This document shows, piece after piece, positions 32,244 through 41,561 of a stretch of DNA of 42,917 nucleotides. Under the pieces are notes generated by a model. The model was not told the origin of the DNA. It made no database searches and worked only from the letters and a program-made list of their open reading frames with translations. Numbering within the stretch: position 1 is the stretch's first letter; each line of letters opens with the position of its first letter. The DNA is from CAZUXY01 sp964624235 (GTDB taxonomy: Bacteria > Spirochaetota > UBA4802 > UBA5368). The DNA lies in the NCBI GenBank assembly GCA_964624235.1, contig CAZUXY010000043.1:1-42917 (forward strand), given 5' to 3'. The translations under genes and the position numbers were made by a program.

Positions 32244-35200
32244 ATGTATCCAAAGCTGTCCCTTTACGTTAAAATACTGTTCTCCCTGGGGACGCTTTGC
32301 GTTATGTCGGTCTCCCTGTCCCAGATGATACAGGAGGGGCGGGGATTTAAAGAACGTCTGGATGATTTCATTTCCACACATTCGGATGAAAAACCCGCAG
32401 TCGATACCGGTACCGCACTCCCGCCTTTAATGATCTCCCCCTATACTGATGAAAAGAAAGCCGGCCTGCGTTATCTGCCCGGTGACTGGGAGCGCTATAT
32501 CGTCAGGCCGCGCCAGAAACTGGTACTGGAGGGCATGAGCGGCGCCGGCTACAGGATCGAGGAAGAGGATGATGTTGAACTTATAAGCTACGGCTCGTCG
32601 AAACTGAATCTTAATTACGGAAAATCCGTTTTCACGAAAAGCAAATACAAACAGTACGATCTGGACAAACCGGTTTCCAGGGTTATTGCCGGCGGGTATA
32701 ACCAGCAGAACGAGACCCAGCTGCACATGGAGGGTCACGTGGGGAAACGGCTCACCCTTTATATCGATCACGACAGTCGCAAGAAGGATAACCAGTATCT
32801 CATGCAGTACCGCGCGGTAAGGGACGATGAGGTGATCAGGGAGATCAACGCGGGCCAGATCGACATTAAAATGAACAAATCAAAATACGCGGTCTACGAC
32901 GACACTTCCGCAAAGGGTATCGGGATCGATACCACCATCAGAAAGGGAAAGCTGCGGGTAAAGGCATTCGGGAGCGTTACGCGGGGCGAAACGGTGGTGG
33001 AGTCTTTTCGCGGCACGTCATCCCCGGGAAACACCGCGCTTCGGGAGTTCCAGTACGTGCGGAACACCCATTACCAGCTGGAGCCGTTCAAACGGTACGA
33101 CAATCTCTCGTCACCTCCGGCCGATTACCGCACCACCGTCACCTGGACCTCGCAGCCGGCGGACCCTGCCAATTACCGACCTTACACGGTGGGCGTCGAT
33201 TCCACGGGATTTGAGCTCTATATGGACGACCAGAATCCCTATAATAATTACAACGCGATACAGCTGAGCCTGGACGGCGGGTATTATACCCGTCTCTCCA
33301 GCGGCAGTGATTACATAATCAACTACAGCACCGGTCAGGTAAGTTTTTTGAAACCGGTGCCCGATACCGCCAGGATCTTCGCCGTGTATACCCTCAACGG
33401 GGGCAGCACCGTATCGTCGGACGCCGCGGCCCGCACCGACGTGACCGGGTTCACCGGTAAGTTGTTCGTCTTCATAAAATACGGCAGGTCGATACATGAG
33501 GACGACAACCTTGACGGAGCACAGGATTCCGACAAAAACGGTGACTCACGTTTCAATCTTGATATTTACGAAATCAGGTCCAGCTATTATGCGGGATCCT
33601 CCCAGATACTTTCGGACAACCTGAAGCTGCAGTTCTACACCAGAAACCAGCTCATGACCAGGGACGAAACGTCCAGACTGGGGAAATACACGGTGGATTA
33701 TACCAAAGGTCTCGTGAGCTTTTATCTCAGGGAACCTTTCAAGGCGCTGATCAGCGCCGCCGATCCGGGACTTACGACGGTACTGTACGCCGAGAACCAG
33801 GCGGGCAATCTCTATGAACGGTCCCTGTACTCGGTGCGGATAGACTATTACCGCGACGCACGAAGTTTCCAGCTCAAACATACGAACATAATCCAGAACA
33901 GCGTGCGGGTCAAGGTGGACAACAGGGAGCTTTCACCCTCGCTGTACAGTATCGACTATACCTCGGGTTTCCTGGCGTTCACCAACCCCTCGAACCCGGT
34001 GATTTTGCCCGAGACGGCTATTGAGGTCAAGTACGAGTATCTGCCCCTGAACTCGCAGTCGCAGTCCTTTATCGGGGGGGTACGGGCGGACTATGACTTC
34101 AGTAGGGAACTTAAACTGGGCGGAACGTTGCTCTTCACCCGATCCGCCGGCGGGGAGATCATTCCGAACATCGGCAATGAACCCACCCAGACCCTGGTGC
34201 TCGAGGGAGACGCGTCGCTCTACCTGAACCAGAAACGGTTGAAGGACCTGGTTTCCGCCGTACCCGGCGTTAAAGTCGATTCGGTGCCCTTCGAGCTCAA
34301 AGGGTACGCGGAATACGCCCGCAGTTACCGGAAGGTCAACACCTTCGGCAAGGCCCTCATCGATGACATGGAATCGACCGAAGAGGTCGTCGGGATATCG
34401 CTATTCGATAAAGACTGGATACTGTCCTCGCTTCCTCCCCCGGTGACACAGAACCAGCGCGGAAAACTATACTACAAGTATTATCGTGACCCCGACGGCA
34501 CCGGGGGGCTCAAGGGACTGGATTTTTCTCCGTATGTGATCGATTACGCCGTAAAACCGGGTCCCTATAACGTCGCCACGGGTCACGTTGCCGATTCCCT
34601 TCAATCAGTCGAAACGCAGCGGTCCCTGGTGTTCGATTTTGATTTCAGCGGCGGGCTTGACCACCTGGCGGTGGCGACCCGCAAGCTCTCTTCCTCGTCG
34701 GTGGACCTGTCGGGGTTGCAGTACGTGGAGATCATCTACCGCGCCGACGGCAGCGCCGGCAATGTGGACCTCTTCCTGGAACTGGGTTCTATAAATGAAG
34801 ACTCCGACGCTGACGGTGTGCTGGACACCGAAGACGCCAACCGCAACGGCTTTCTCGATTTCGATCCCGACGCCGGCATCCAGGAGGACAGCGGGTATTA
34901 TTTCAACCCCGCGGGAGGAAGCCACACCTGGATAGGGGCCGGCCCCAAACTCAACAGTTCCACCCGGGGGGACGGCATACTCAACACCGAGGACCTTAAC
35001 GGCAACGGGACACTGGACGGCAATGAATCGACGGTCAGGATACCCGGCACCATCAGTACCGTTCCCCTCCTCACCGTGAATATGGCCGATACGGGCTGGA
35101 AGGTGCAACGCATCTATATAAACCGTAACTCCTCCGACTTCACCGACAACAGTACCCTGCTGAAACAGGTGGAAACCCTGCGCCTGTACCTGAGGAACGG

Positions 35201-37952
35201 TTCGGCTTCGACCGGTCGAATCTTCATCGATACCCTGCGGTTCGTATCGTCCCGCTGGCGCAATATCAAGATCAACGACACGGTGAATGAGGATCCGGCA
35301 AAATTCGGCGTCACCATGGTCAACAGCATCAACGACAGCGACTACCGCGCCGACGCGTTCATTTACTCGCGGCGCGACGTCTACACGTCGCTGCACGGAG
35401 AACGTACCGACAAGGAGTTGACGCGGGAAAAGGAAACGGCCCTGCAGATAGAATACAATCTGAGCAATGAATCGGGTTCTGTGACCCGTAAATTCTCCAA
35501 ACCCATGGACCTGAGGTTTTACAAGACCTTGAATCTCTGGATGAACGTGAGGGCGCCATCGGTTGTCAACACCTTCAGGTTCAGGGTAGGTTCCTCTGAA
35601 AGCGACTACATGGAATACGAATTCACCAAGGACTACGAGAACCTGTGGCGGGAGGTGAAATTCAACCTGTACGAGGGGAAGGGCGGGGGCATAAACCGTA
35701 TATCAGTTACCGGATACCCGGACCTGAAGCGCATCAATTATATGGAGTTCATCGTCTACAACACGACGGTTACGGGGTCGGGCACAATCTGGATCAATGA
35801 TATCTACACCGACAGCGCCGATACCCTTACCGATGACGCCTACTGGTATGAGGCGGAGTTTATAGGGAAAAAGCCGCTGTTTCGTACCGCCGCCGGTGTG
35901 CCGGTGATATCGGACATATACATCAAGTACGTGGAAAAAGGGCACGGTTCGCAGTTCAGCACCCTGGGCAAGACCAGCCAGGATATCGCTGAAAAGTACC
36001 GTCAGATTTTCAGCTCGGTGAATATACTGCCTAACTGGACCGCGCGGATGGATATCATCATGGAACAGTCAAGAACCGACTCGAACAACCTCGACGTCAC
36101 CGAGAACAGCCGGGGTAAAACCGAGAAGAAAAGCATCTATACCGAGTCGGACTACCGTTCGCTTACGCCGGGGATCCCCAGCCTGAAACTGATATACCGC
36201 AACGACGTCTATGAAAACATAAGGCAGGAATACCTGTCATCAGGAAGGGTGAACCATAAAACCGACAACCGCAGCCACAGTCCGTCGATCATCATGAATG
36301 AAAACATCGAGAACGTACTGGGAGGGAAACTCACCGCCTCGCTGGCGTTCGACATGAACTTTAAGCAGGAAAAGATAGAACGCAACTCGCCCGACCTCAG
36401 CGATTCGGTTCTGGAGACGCTGCTTGCCCTGAACGAGTCGGAAAAGCGCCAGAAAGAGAATACCCGGCTGACGTTGAATTATCAGGCAAAGAGTTTTTTT
36501 ATCCAGCCGGTTTTTTCCATCAGTACACAGGAAATCGTTGAACTGAAGGGGAAAACCTATCTCGGGGACACCCAGGTCCTGGAAGATGTAAAGGGAGGGT
36601 TTCATTTTCCTTTCTTTTCCGGGGAGAACGGACGGTTTGTGGAAAGGAACAAAAAGACCGGCCTGCGCTGCGGCTTCAAAGAACTCTGGCTGGCATCTCC
36701 CACGCTTCAGATGGATCTTTACTACTTTGAGAATAAGTTCAGGGACTATACGCAGAGCGAAAAGGTACTGGCCGGCAAATACTCGCGCGCTAAAGACGCC
36801 AGCAGCTACATCTCCAATGGGATAGCCATACCGTTGAATTTCCATAAAACCGCTTCGTTGAAATTCATTAAAAACCTCGGCTTTTCCTATACCAGGTCGG
36901 TGCTTTTCCAGGAAACGGAAATACCCTATGAGGGTGAGAACCGTGGTTCCATGGAGGAACGTTATGGAATCAGTCGTTCTATAGATGGAATTTCCGACGC
37001 GGGATTGAATCTCTTTCAGTATCCTCCTTGGTATTTTTTCCTGGGCAGGGGCAGTTACGCCAACGGGAGGGACTATACCTATAACGCGCTGAACGATAAG
37101 CTGTATTATCCCGGCGGCGGCGTGGTGAGCAATTATACCAACAACCTGAGGCTGATCGACAATTATTCGTTGAACAGCACCATGGACTTTGAGAAAGTGG
37201 TGTTGAACCTCGGTATCGGGCTCAACCAGGTCAGTGAACGGCAGACCGTGGAAGGGGTACCCGGACAGGTGGTCACCTTTTCGAACAACGCGACACTTAC
37301 CCTCGATCTGATGCGGATTTTAAGTTTCGGTTTTTTCCGCCCGAACAGTCCCGGGAAACCTTTCCATGCATCGACACTCAGCCTCGGATATGATTTCAAA
37401 AGGAACATGCTTATCACCTCGAATATACAGGAAGACACTCACGCGCCGAGCGTAAGCATTATGTTTAAATGGGACCGGACCAGCCTGGGATTCAAGTCCG
37501 GTATGGATTTCCGACGCCGTTGCAGAAAGGAGTATATACCGGTTGACGATGATAAAAGAGACGACAGGGATGATATTTATATTACCAACATGGCCGCGCA
37601 GACTCCCTTCAGTGAAATAGACCGGGGGTACCGTTTTTCCACACTGTATGAAACCGATGTGCAGTGGATTTACCGGTTTTTTTCTTCATATTACAAGCTG
37701 GTCGCCTTTCCGATTTTCAGTATTGAATACTCGCTGCTCCTGAACCGCTACGACTATACGCAAACCGTGTCCCCCGAGCCTTACGATCAGCATCTGCTGA
37801 CGGGGAAGCTTACCCTCGATCTGCATAAAAATGTACAGGGAGGATTGACCGCACGCTGGGCCCTGGAACGGTTCCGCAACCGGGAAACCGAAGGGGTAAG
37901 CAGGGAGATCATGTCATATGAAGTGGGTTTGAATTTTACCCTTATTTTCTAG
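32244..37952 (+). CDS. SprA-like giant outer-membrane protein (type IX secretion translocon family)
   Basis: The protein has 1902 residues. After a signal-like helix (9-26), the N-terminal SprA region is recognisable: HVGKRLTLYIDHDSRKKDNQ, YRAVRDDEVIREINAGQIDI (about 189-208) and GIDTTIRKGKLRVKAFGSV. Three strand motifs of the form Y-x-x-D/N-Y-x-x-G-x-V-x-F occur near 358, 482 and 568. ALIDDMESTE (D707, D708) with KDWILSSLPPP is the SprA DDFE/W-LaS region, and LFLELGSINEDSDADGVLDT (to about 863) is the SprA LG-ISED region. The second half is rich in amphipathic strands and ends with FTLIF, a beta-barrel-type C-terminus. Three D-x-D/N-x-D/N-G segments (420-434, 853-880, 910-929) look calcium-binding. 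Bacteroidota SprA is a 36-strand barrel of about 2300-2500 residues; this one is shorter. No PorV, Gld or CTD-cargo gene is in the window. TonB-dependent receptor is not a match. Confidence 0.8.
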   Translation: MYPKLSLYVKILFSLGTLCVMSVSLSQMIQEGRGFKERLDDFISTHSDEKPAVDTGTALPPLMISPYTDEKKAGLRYLPGDWERYIVRPRQKLVLEGMSGAGYRIEEEDDVELISYGSSKLNLNYGKSVFTKSKYKQYDLDKPVSRVIAGGYNQQNETQLHMEGHVGKRLTLYIDHDSRKKDNQYLMQYRAVRDDEVIREINAGQIDIKMNKSKYAVYDDTSAKGIGIDTTIRKGKLRVKAFGSVTRGETVVESFRGTSSPGNTALREFQYVRNTHYQLEPFKRYDNLSSPPADYRTTVTWTSQPADPANYRPYTVGVDSTGFELYMDDQNPYNNYNAIQLSLDGGYYTRLSSGSDYIINYSTGQVSFLKPVPDTARIFAVYTLNGGSTVSSDAAARTDVTGFTGKLFVFIKYGRSIHEDDNLDGAQDSDKNGDSRFNLDIYEIRSSYYAGSSQILSDNLKLQFYTRNQLMTRDETSRLGKYTVDYTKGLVSFYLREPFKALISAADPGLTTVLYAENQAGNLYERSLYSVRIDYYRDARSFQLKHTNIIQNSVRVKVDNRELSPSLYSIDYTSGFLAFTNPSNPVILPETAIEVKYEYLPLNSQSQSFIGGVRADYDFSRELKLGGTLLFTRSAGGEIIPNIGNEPTQTLVLEGDASLYLNQKRLKDLVSAVPGVKVDSVPFELKGYAEYARSYRKVNTFGKALIDDMESTEEVVGISLFDKDWILSSLPPPVTQNQRGKLYYKYYRDPDGTGGLKGLDFSPYVIDYAVKPGPYNVATGHVADSLQSVETQRSLVFDFDFSGGLDHLAVATRKLSSSSVDLSGLQYVEIIYRADGSAGNVDLFLELGSINEDSDADGVLDTEDANRNGFLDFDPDAGIQEDSGYYFNPAGGSHTWIGAGPKLNSSTRGDGILNTEDLNGNGTLDGNESTVRIPGTISTVPLLTVNMADTGWKVQRIYINRNSSDFTDNSTLLKQVETLRLYLRNGSASTGRIFIDTLRFVSSRWRNIKINDTVNEDPAKFGVTMVNSINDSDYRADAFIYSRRDVYTSLHGERTDKELTREKETALQIEYNLSNESGSVTRKFSKPMDLRFYKTLNLWMNVRAPSVVNTFRFRVGSSESDYMEYEFTKDYENLWREVKFNLYEGKGGGINRISVTGYPDLKRINYMEFIVYNTTVTGSGTIWINDIYTDSADTLTDDAYWYEAEFIGKKPLFRTAAGVPVISDIYIKYVEKGHGSQFSTLGKTSQDIAEKYRQIFSSVNILPNWTARMDIIMEQSRTDSNNLDVTENSRGKTEKKSIYTESDYRSLTPGIPSLKLIYRNDVYENIRQEYLSSGRVNHKTDNRSHSPSIIMNENIENVLGGKLTASLAFDMNFKQEKIERNSPDLSDSVLETLLALNESEKRQKENTRLTLNYQAKSFFIQPVFSISTQEIVELKGKTYLGDTQVLEDVKGGFHFPFFSGENGRFVERNKKTGLRCGFKELWLASPTLQMDLYYFENKFRDYTQSEKVLAGKYSRAKDASSYISNGIAIPLNFHKTASLKFIKNLGFSYTRSVLFQETEIPYEGENRGSMEERYGISRSIDGISDAGLNLFQYPPWYFFLGRGSYANGRDYTYNALNDKLYYPGGGVVSNYTNNLRLIDNYSLNSTMDFEKVVLNLGIGLNQVSERQTVEGVPGQVVTFSNNATLTLDLMRILSFGFFRPNSPGKPFHASTLSLGYDFKRNMLITSNIQEDTHAPSVSIMFKWDRTSLGFKSGMDFRRRCRKEYIPVDDDKRDDRDDIYITNMAAQTPFSEIDRGYRFSTLYETDVQWIYRFFSSYYKLVAFPIFSIEYSLLLNRYDYTQTVSPEPYDQHLLTGKLTLDLHKNVQGGLTARWALERFRNRETEGVSREIMSYEVGLNFTLIF

Positions 37953-38052
37953 CATGTACTCCGGAAAGACCGGTATATCATGGACACGGAATGTAAAAGC
38001 ACACCGTTAATGGCGGCCGGCTGTGACGGTTGCAGTTATTGTGCAAGGATAC

Positions 38053-39189
38053 TCATCTGAAGATGCCGCTGATGGTCTTCTTAATCCGCGTATAAAAACC
38101 TTTCAGTTCGAGCAGAGGCATCTCATCCCTGATTGTTTTTATCAGATCGTGGCTGGTGGTCCTCACCGCTTCCCACACAATGTTCTTATCGGGGCAGCGG
38201 GCGAAAAAATCCATACCGACCTGAAACGCGCCTTTGTAGGTACGGGCGCCGCCTCCCACGGGAAGGGCGCGTATCAGCGCGTTAAGGTCAAGTTTCTCGT
38301 CTCTGGTCCTTATGGACGCGTCGAGTACCAGGTTTTTTTGATTGTTTTTGAGTATAAGGGCGAAGACGAAGACGGTATCCACCTCCTCGCGCTGTAGAAG
38401 ATAATCCGCGATGAGCGCGATATGGTCGCGGCTTGATTCATCCAGGTAGCCGATACCGGTGATGAGCCAGTCCCGGTAAATCTCCTTGTTCCTTGCCGCT
38501 GTTCCAAGGAATTTCATCATTTCATCCGACAGCGGGAGGTTCAGGATATTGTTTATAATGTCCCGGTCGGTATAGCCGGACAGGTATTCCAGTGCCTCGT
38601 AATCAAGCGGGCCCGCATGCTGATACCTGTCGGTGTCTGAATGAATGCCGAAGAAGAGCGCGGTGCTTACCTGGGTCTGCAACTGATCGTCCTGGAAAGG
38701 TCCCATCTCCCTTAAAATGAGCGCCATAATGGTGGATACTGAACCTGCTTCCTCTGAGAGCAGTTTGAAGTCAACGGGGAGATCCTCGTCCACCGGTTCG
38801 TGGTGGTCGATGTGAAGCACGCAGGGGATTTTCCCCGCAAGCTCCTGCACGCGTGCCGACTGGAAATCCAGCACCGCGTAGGCATCAAAACCTGCGTCGT
38901 TTTTGAGTACTTTATCCACATGGAGGGGTATGTGCAGTTTTTTAACGATAGCGCGGTTTTGCGGAAGTGAAAGCTCCGCCAGTGCGGTAATTCTGGATTT
39001 GATGCCCAACCTGCTGCAAATGGCCCTGAGGGCTAACGATGAGGCGATCACATCAGGATCAGGGGAACCCTTTATGAGTATCAGGATGTTTTTATAGGAA
39101 GCAACTGCTTCAAGGAGTTTCCTGGAAGCATACGCAATATCAGTTTTTTTTTTCACCGTCACGGGCTCCTGTTCAGGATTTGTATTCAC
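38053..39189 (-). CDS. DHH/DHHA1 phosphoesterase-like protein with altered motif residues
   Basis: The protein has 378 residues from a GTG at 39189. It has the layout of the NrnA-type DHH family: motif I ILILIKGSPDPDVIASSLAL, the DHH motif in CVLHIDHHEP, a further motif in FFGIHSDTDRYQH, and the DHHA1 domain with LPVGGGARTYKGAFQVG. Two family residues differ: the motif I histidine (usually H-x-x-P-D-x-D) is K40, and the DHHA1 GGGH is GGGA. The aspartates D44 and D46, the DHH and HSDTD remain, so metal binding and catalysis may persist with altered substrate choice. Known family substrates are nanoRNA, pAp, c-di-AMP and polyphosphate. It begins one base after the stop of the SpoIIE-like gene, so they are coupled. 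Confidence 0.8.
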   Translation of the reverse strand: MNTNPEQEPVTVKKKTDIAYASRKLLEAVASYKNILILIKGSPDPDVIASSLALRAICSRLGIKSRITALAELSLPQNRAIVKKLHIPLHVDKVLKNDAGFDAYAVLDFQSARVQELAGKIPCVLHIDHHEPVDEDLPVDFKLLSEEAGSVSTIMALILREMGPFQDDQLQTQVSTALFFGIHSDTDRYQHAGPLDYEALEYLSGYTDRDIINNILNLPLSDEMMKFLGTAARNKEIYRDWLITGIGYLDESSRDHIALIADYLLQREEVDTVFVFALILKNNQKNLVLDASIRTRDEKLDLNALIRALPVGGGARTYKGAFQVGMDFFARCPDKNIVWEAVRTTSHDLIKTIRDEMPLLELKGFYTRIKKTISGIFR

Positions 39190-39190
39190 C

Positions 39191-41350
39191 TTACTCTATC
39201 CTGAAGATAATCATGCTGATATCGTTATAAAGCCTGGTGCCCGACGTAAAACCGGTAATGTCGTTGTAGATTTTCCTTACCAGGACGGCCGGAGTGTCTT
39301 TCTTGTTAAGACGAATGATGTCTTTCACCCGGCCCAGTGAATAGCCTACACCTTCACTGTTGATTGCCGCTTTAAGCCCACCCGAATAGACTATACCGAT
39401 ATGGCCGGGAGCCGTCTGGACCGATTTCATTCCGTAGGTAAATGTTTTATCGGCACCTATGGAAACGCCTTCCGTGTTGATATCATTAAATGTTTCACGT
39501 ACTGAATCGAAAAGAATCAGGGGGTTCAGCCCGGCATTGGACACACTCAGGGTCCTGCGTACAGAATTGAATACGGCATAGAGTGCCGGCGCATTGTGTT
39601 CCGAGAATCGGGAGGTGGTGACGACCCAGTTAAGCAGGTTCATTATACGCTCAGGGCTGTCGTTGGTTGGTCCGTGGGTATGGAGCACCGTGTATAACTC
39701 AAGGGCCAGCAGGACGGAGGCGACACCGGTGCTGGAGGTATTCGCCATAAAAATGCCGAGACCGTCGTTTCTCACCGGTATAGAATCAAAATAGTCTCCA
39801 CCTTGCTCGGAATGGTTCAAGTAAAGCGAGCTGATCCTGATGTTCGGGACATGGGCCATCTTTTTGGGAATGATGCGGTCTTTAATGGTTTTAATAACCA
39901 GTTGATCATGCTCCGCTGTTTGTGCGGCGGCGATTTCCTCAATATAGAGTGAGTTGGCCAGGATTACTTCAAAGTGGATGCGGTAGAGTTCGAGCGCCGA
40001 AACCAGATCTGCTGAATAAGGTTTACGGTTTTTTAGATTTCCCAGCGTTAAAATCCCGATTAATCTGGCTTCATGATTGAAGAACGGTATGACAACCTGT
40101 ATCGTGTAGTTCTTAAAAAAAGTGATCAGTTTATCGCGGAAGGATGACAGCCTTTCATCGGTGTATAACATTGAGCGTTCAAGGAGTTCGGCGTACTCTT
40201 TAACGCAATTCAAGAGATCGGTGTTCTCTTCAAATGAAGTGAGTTTGTTTTCACCGTATCCGTGTGTATAGTGGAAACTGTTGTCCCTGGGATTGAGCAT
40301 ATAAAAAGCAGCAACGCTGATGCCAAACCGTGATTCAAGTGAATTGATGGTGTTGTTAAAGAAGAAGTCCCAGTATCCTTCTTTAGATTTAATTTCAGAA
40401 ATACCGGCCACATCCTTGAAGAGCTCATTGATATCGCGTTCAAAGCGCAGGTATTTTCTGGTGAAAAGCTGTTCGATACGGGGAGTCGCGAACCTGAATA
40501 CGAGCACGAAGTAAAGAAAAATCATCAGGGCGACACCCGCAAGCGGAATCGCCTGCCCACCGATACTGATGTTATCACGGTATTCGATGATCAGGTACGA
40601 CGGCACGAAAAGCAACAGGAATACCGTCAGCCAGTAGCCGGTTCGCGTGTAAAACCTTTTAAAATCAAGCAGCCGTTCATCTGAAAGGGCATAGTTATTT
40701 ATCAGGTTCAGGATGATGGAACCTATGCAGATTCCTGTGGGGTGATATGACTGGTCATTGAAAAAAAACGGAATGACAACGAATCCGGTAACAATTGAAA
40801 GGGCGGCAATATGGTCGCCGATCGACCGGTAAAAAAGCTGTATTCTGAAAGCTTCGTTTTCCAGCACCCTGGTTTTGTACAGGTTCGTTATAAGGGTACC
40901 CAGAATATTGAAAGCAAAAACCATCAGGAACGCCTTGTAATAAGGGCCGAAGGTATAATGCAATTGCCCGGCCAGGCTGCCGGCATCCATCAGTATTCCA
41001 TTCCAGAACAGCGCGAGCACAAACATTATCATACCCGGTATGGCCGTAAGTGCAATAAACCAGCCCGGCGCTCTTTTCTCCCACCTGGGGAATACCTGAG
41101 TATAGTGAAAATAGAACTGATTGATAAGCGAAATCATGGCAAGATACACGCGCGCCAGGTCGGTGGTATAAGGAGAACCGGGGTATAGCAACTGATACGT
41201 GAGCGAACCGGTCATAACCGTAGCCGACAGCGAGATTACGGCGAACAAACGGTTAACAGGAAAACGAAATCTTCTTATAAGATTATTCAGGCACACGTAT
41301 AAAGAAATAATAGTGGCCGTCACGCTCAGGGTGAGATGAAAATAGAGCAC
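39191..41350 (-). CDS. Polytopic membrane protein with GAF-like and degenerate SpoIIE/PP2C phosphatase domains
   Basis: The protein has 719 residues from a GTG at 41350. Residues 1-290 hold about eight membrane helices (a 7TM-type sensor module). Residues about 330-470 look like a GAF domain (FGISVAAFYMLNPRDNSF, VVIPFFNHEARLIGILTLGN). Residues about 475-719 are a SpoIIE-type PP2C domain: GGDYFD (517-522) keeps the first metal aspartate, but the canonical D-V-x-G-H-G is MANTSSTGV (535-543), lacking the aspartate and histidine, and the final DD-x-T is YNDISMIIF. It may be a pseudophosphatase or weak enzyme. Active relatives dephosphorylate STAS antagonists such as the one at 10037-10399. It is the upstream member of a two-gene unit with the DHH protein. 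Confidence 0.78.
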   Translation of the reverse strand: MLYFHLTLSVTATIISLYVCLNNLIRRFRFPVNRLFAVISLSATVMTGSLTYQLLYPGSPYTTDLARVYLAMISLINQFYFHYTQVFPRWEKRAPGWFIALTAIPGMIMFVLALFWNGILMDAGSLAGQLHYTFGPYYKAFLMVFAFNILGTLITNLYKTRVLENEAFRIQLFYRSIGDHIAALSIVTGFVVIPFFFNDQSYHPTGICIGSIILNLINNYALSDERLLDFKRFYTRTGYWLTVFLLLFVPSYLIIEYRDNISIGGQAIPLAGVALMIFLYFVLVFRFATPRIEQLFTRKYLRFERDINELFKDVAGISEIKSKEGYWDFFFNNTINSLESRFGISVAAFYMLNPRDNSFHYTHGYGENKLTSFEENTDLLNCVKEYAELLERSMLYTDERLSSFRDKLITFFKNYTIQVVIPFFNHEARLIGILTLGNLKNRKPYSADLVSALELYRIHFEVILANSLYIEEIAAAQTAEHDQLVIKTIKDRIIPKKMAHVPNIRISSLYLNHSEQGGDYFDSIPVRNDGLGIFMANTSSTGVASVLLALELYTVLHTHGPTNDSPERIMNLLNWVVTTSRFSEHNAPALYAVFNSVRRTLSVSNAGLNPLILFDSVRETFNDINTEGVSIGADKTFTYGMKSVQTAPGHIGIVYSGGLKAAINSEGVGYSLGRVKDIIRLNKKDTPAVLVRKIYNDITGFTSGTRLYNDISMIIFRIE

Positions 41351-41561
41351 AATTATTCCGAAGTAATTCCGTTTTCTATTGGTGTCGCTATTTGCTTCTG
41401 ATATTACAGAATATCCGTGTTAAAGGACACAATATTATCCGTAACCGGCAGGGCAATCATAGTAAGGTCATTTTTATATTTCAAGCCAAATATCGTTCAA
41501 GAGGTCAAATAATACAGTGGGGCCATGGGCTGAAGAATGATACAATGCCGGTGATTTTACA

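Noticed and set aside
34605..35396. Minus-strand 263-codon frame inside the SprA-like gene
   Set aside because: Antisense to a strongly coding, motif-bearing frame; valine- and glycine-rich composition fits a shadow.
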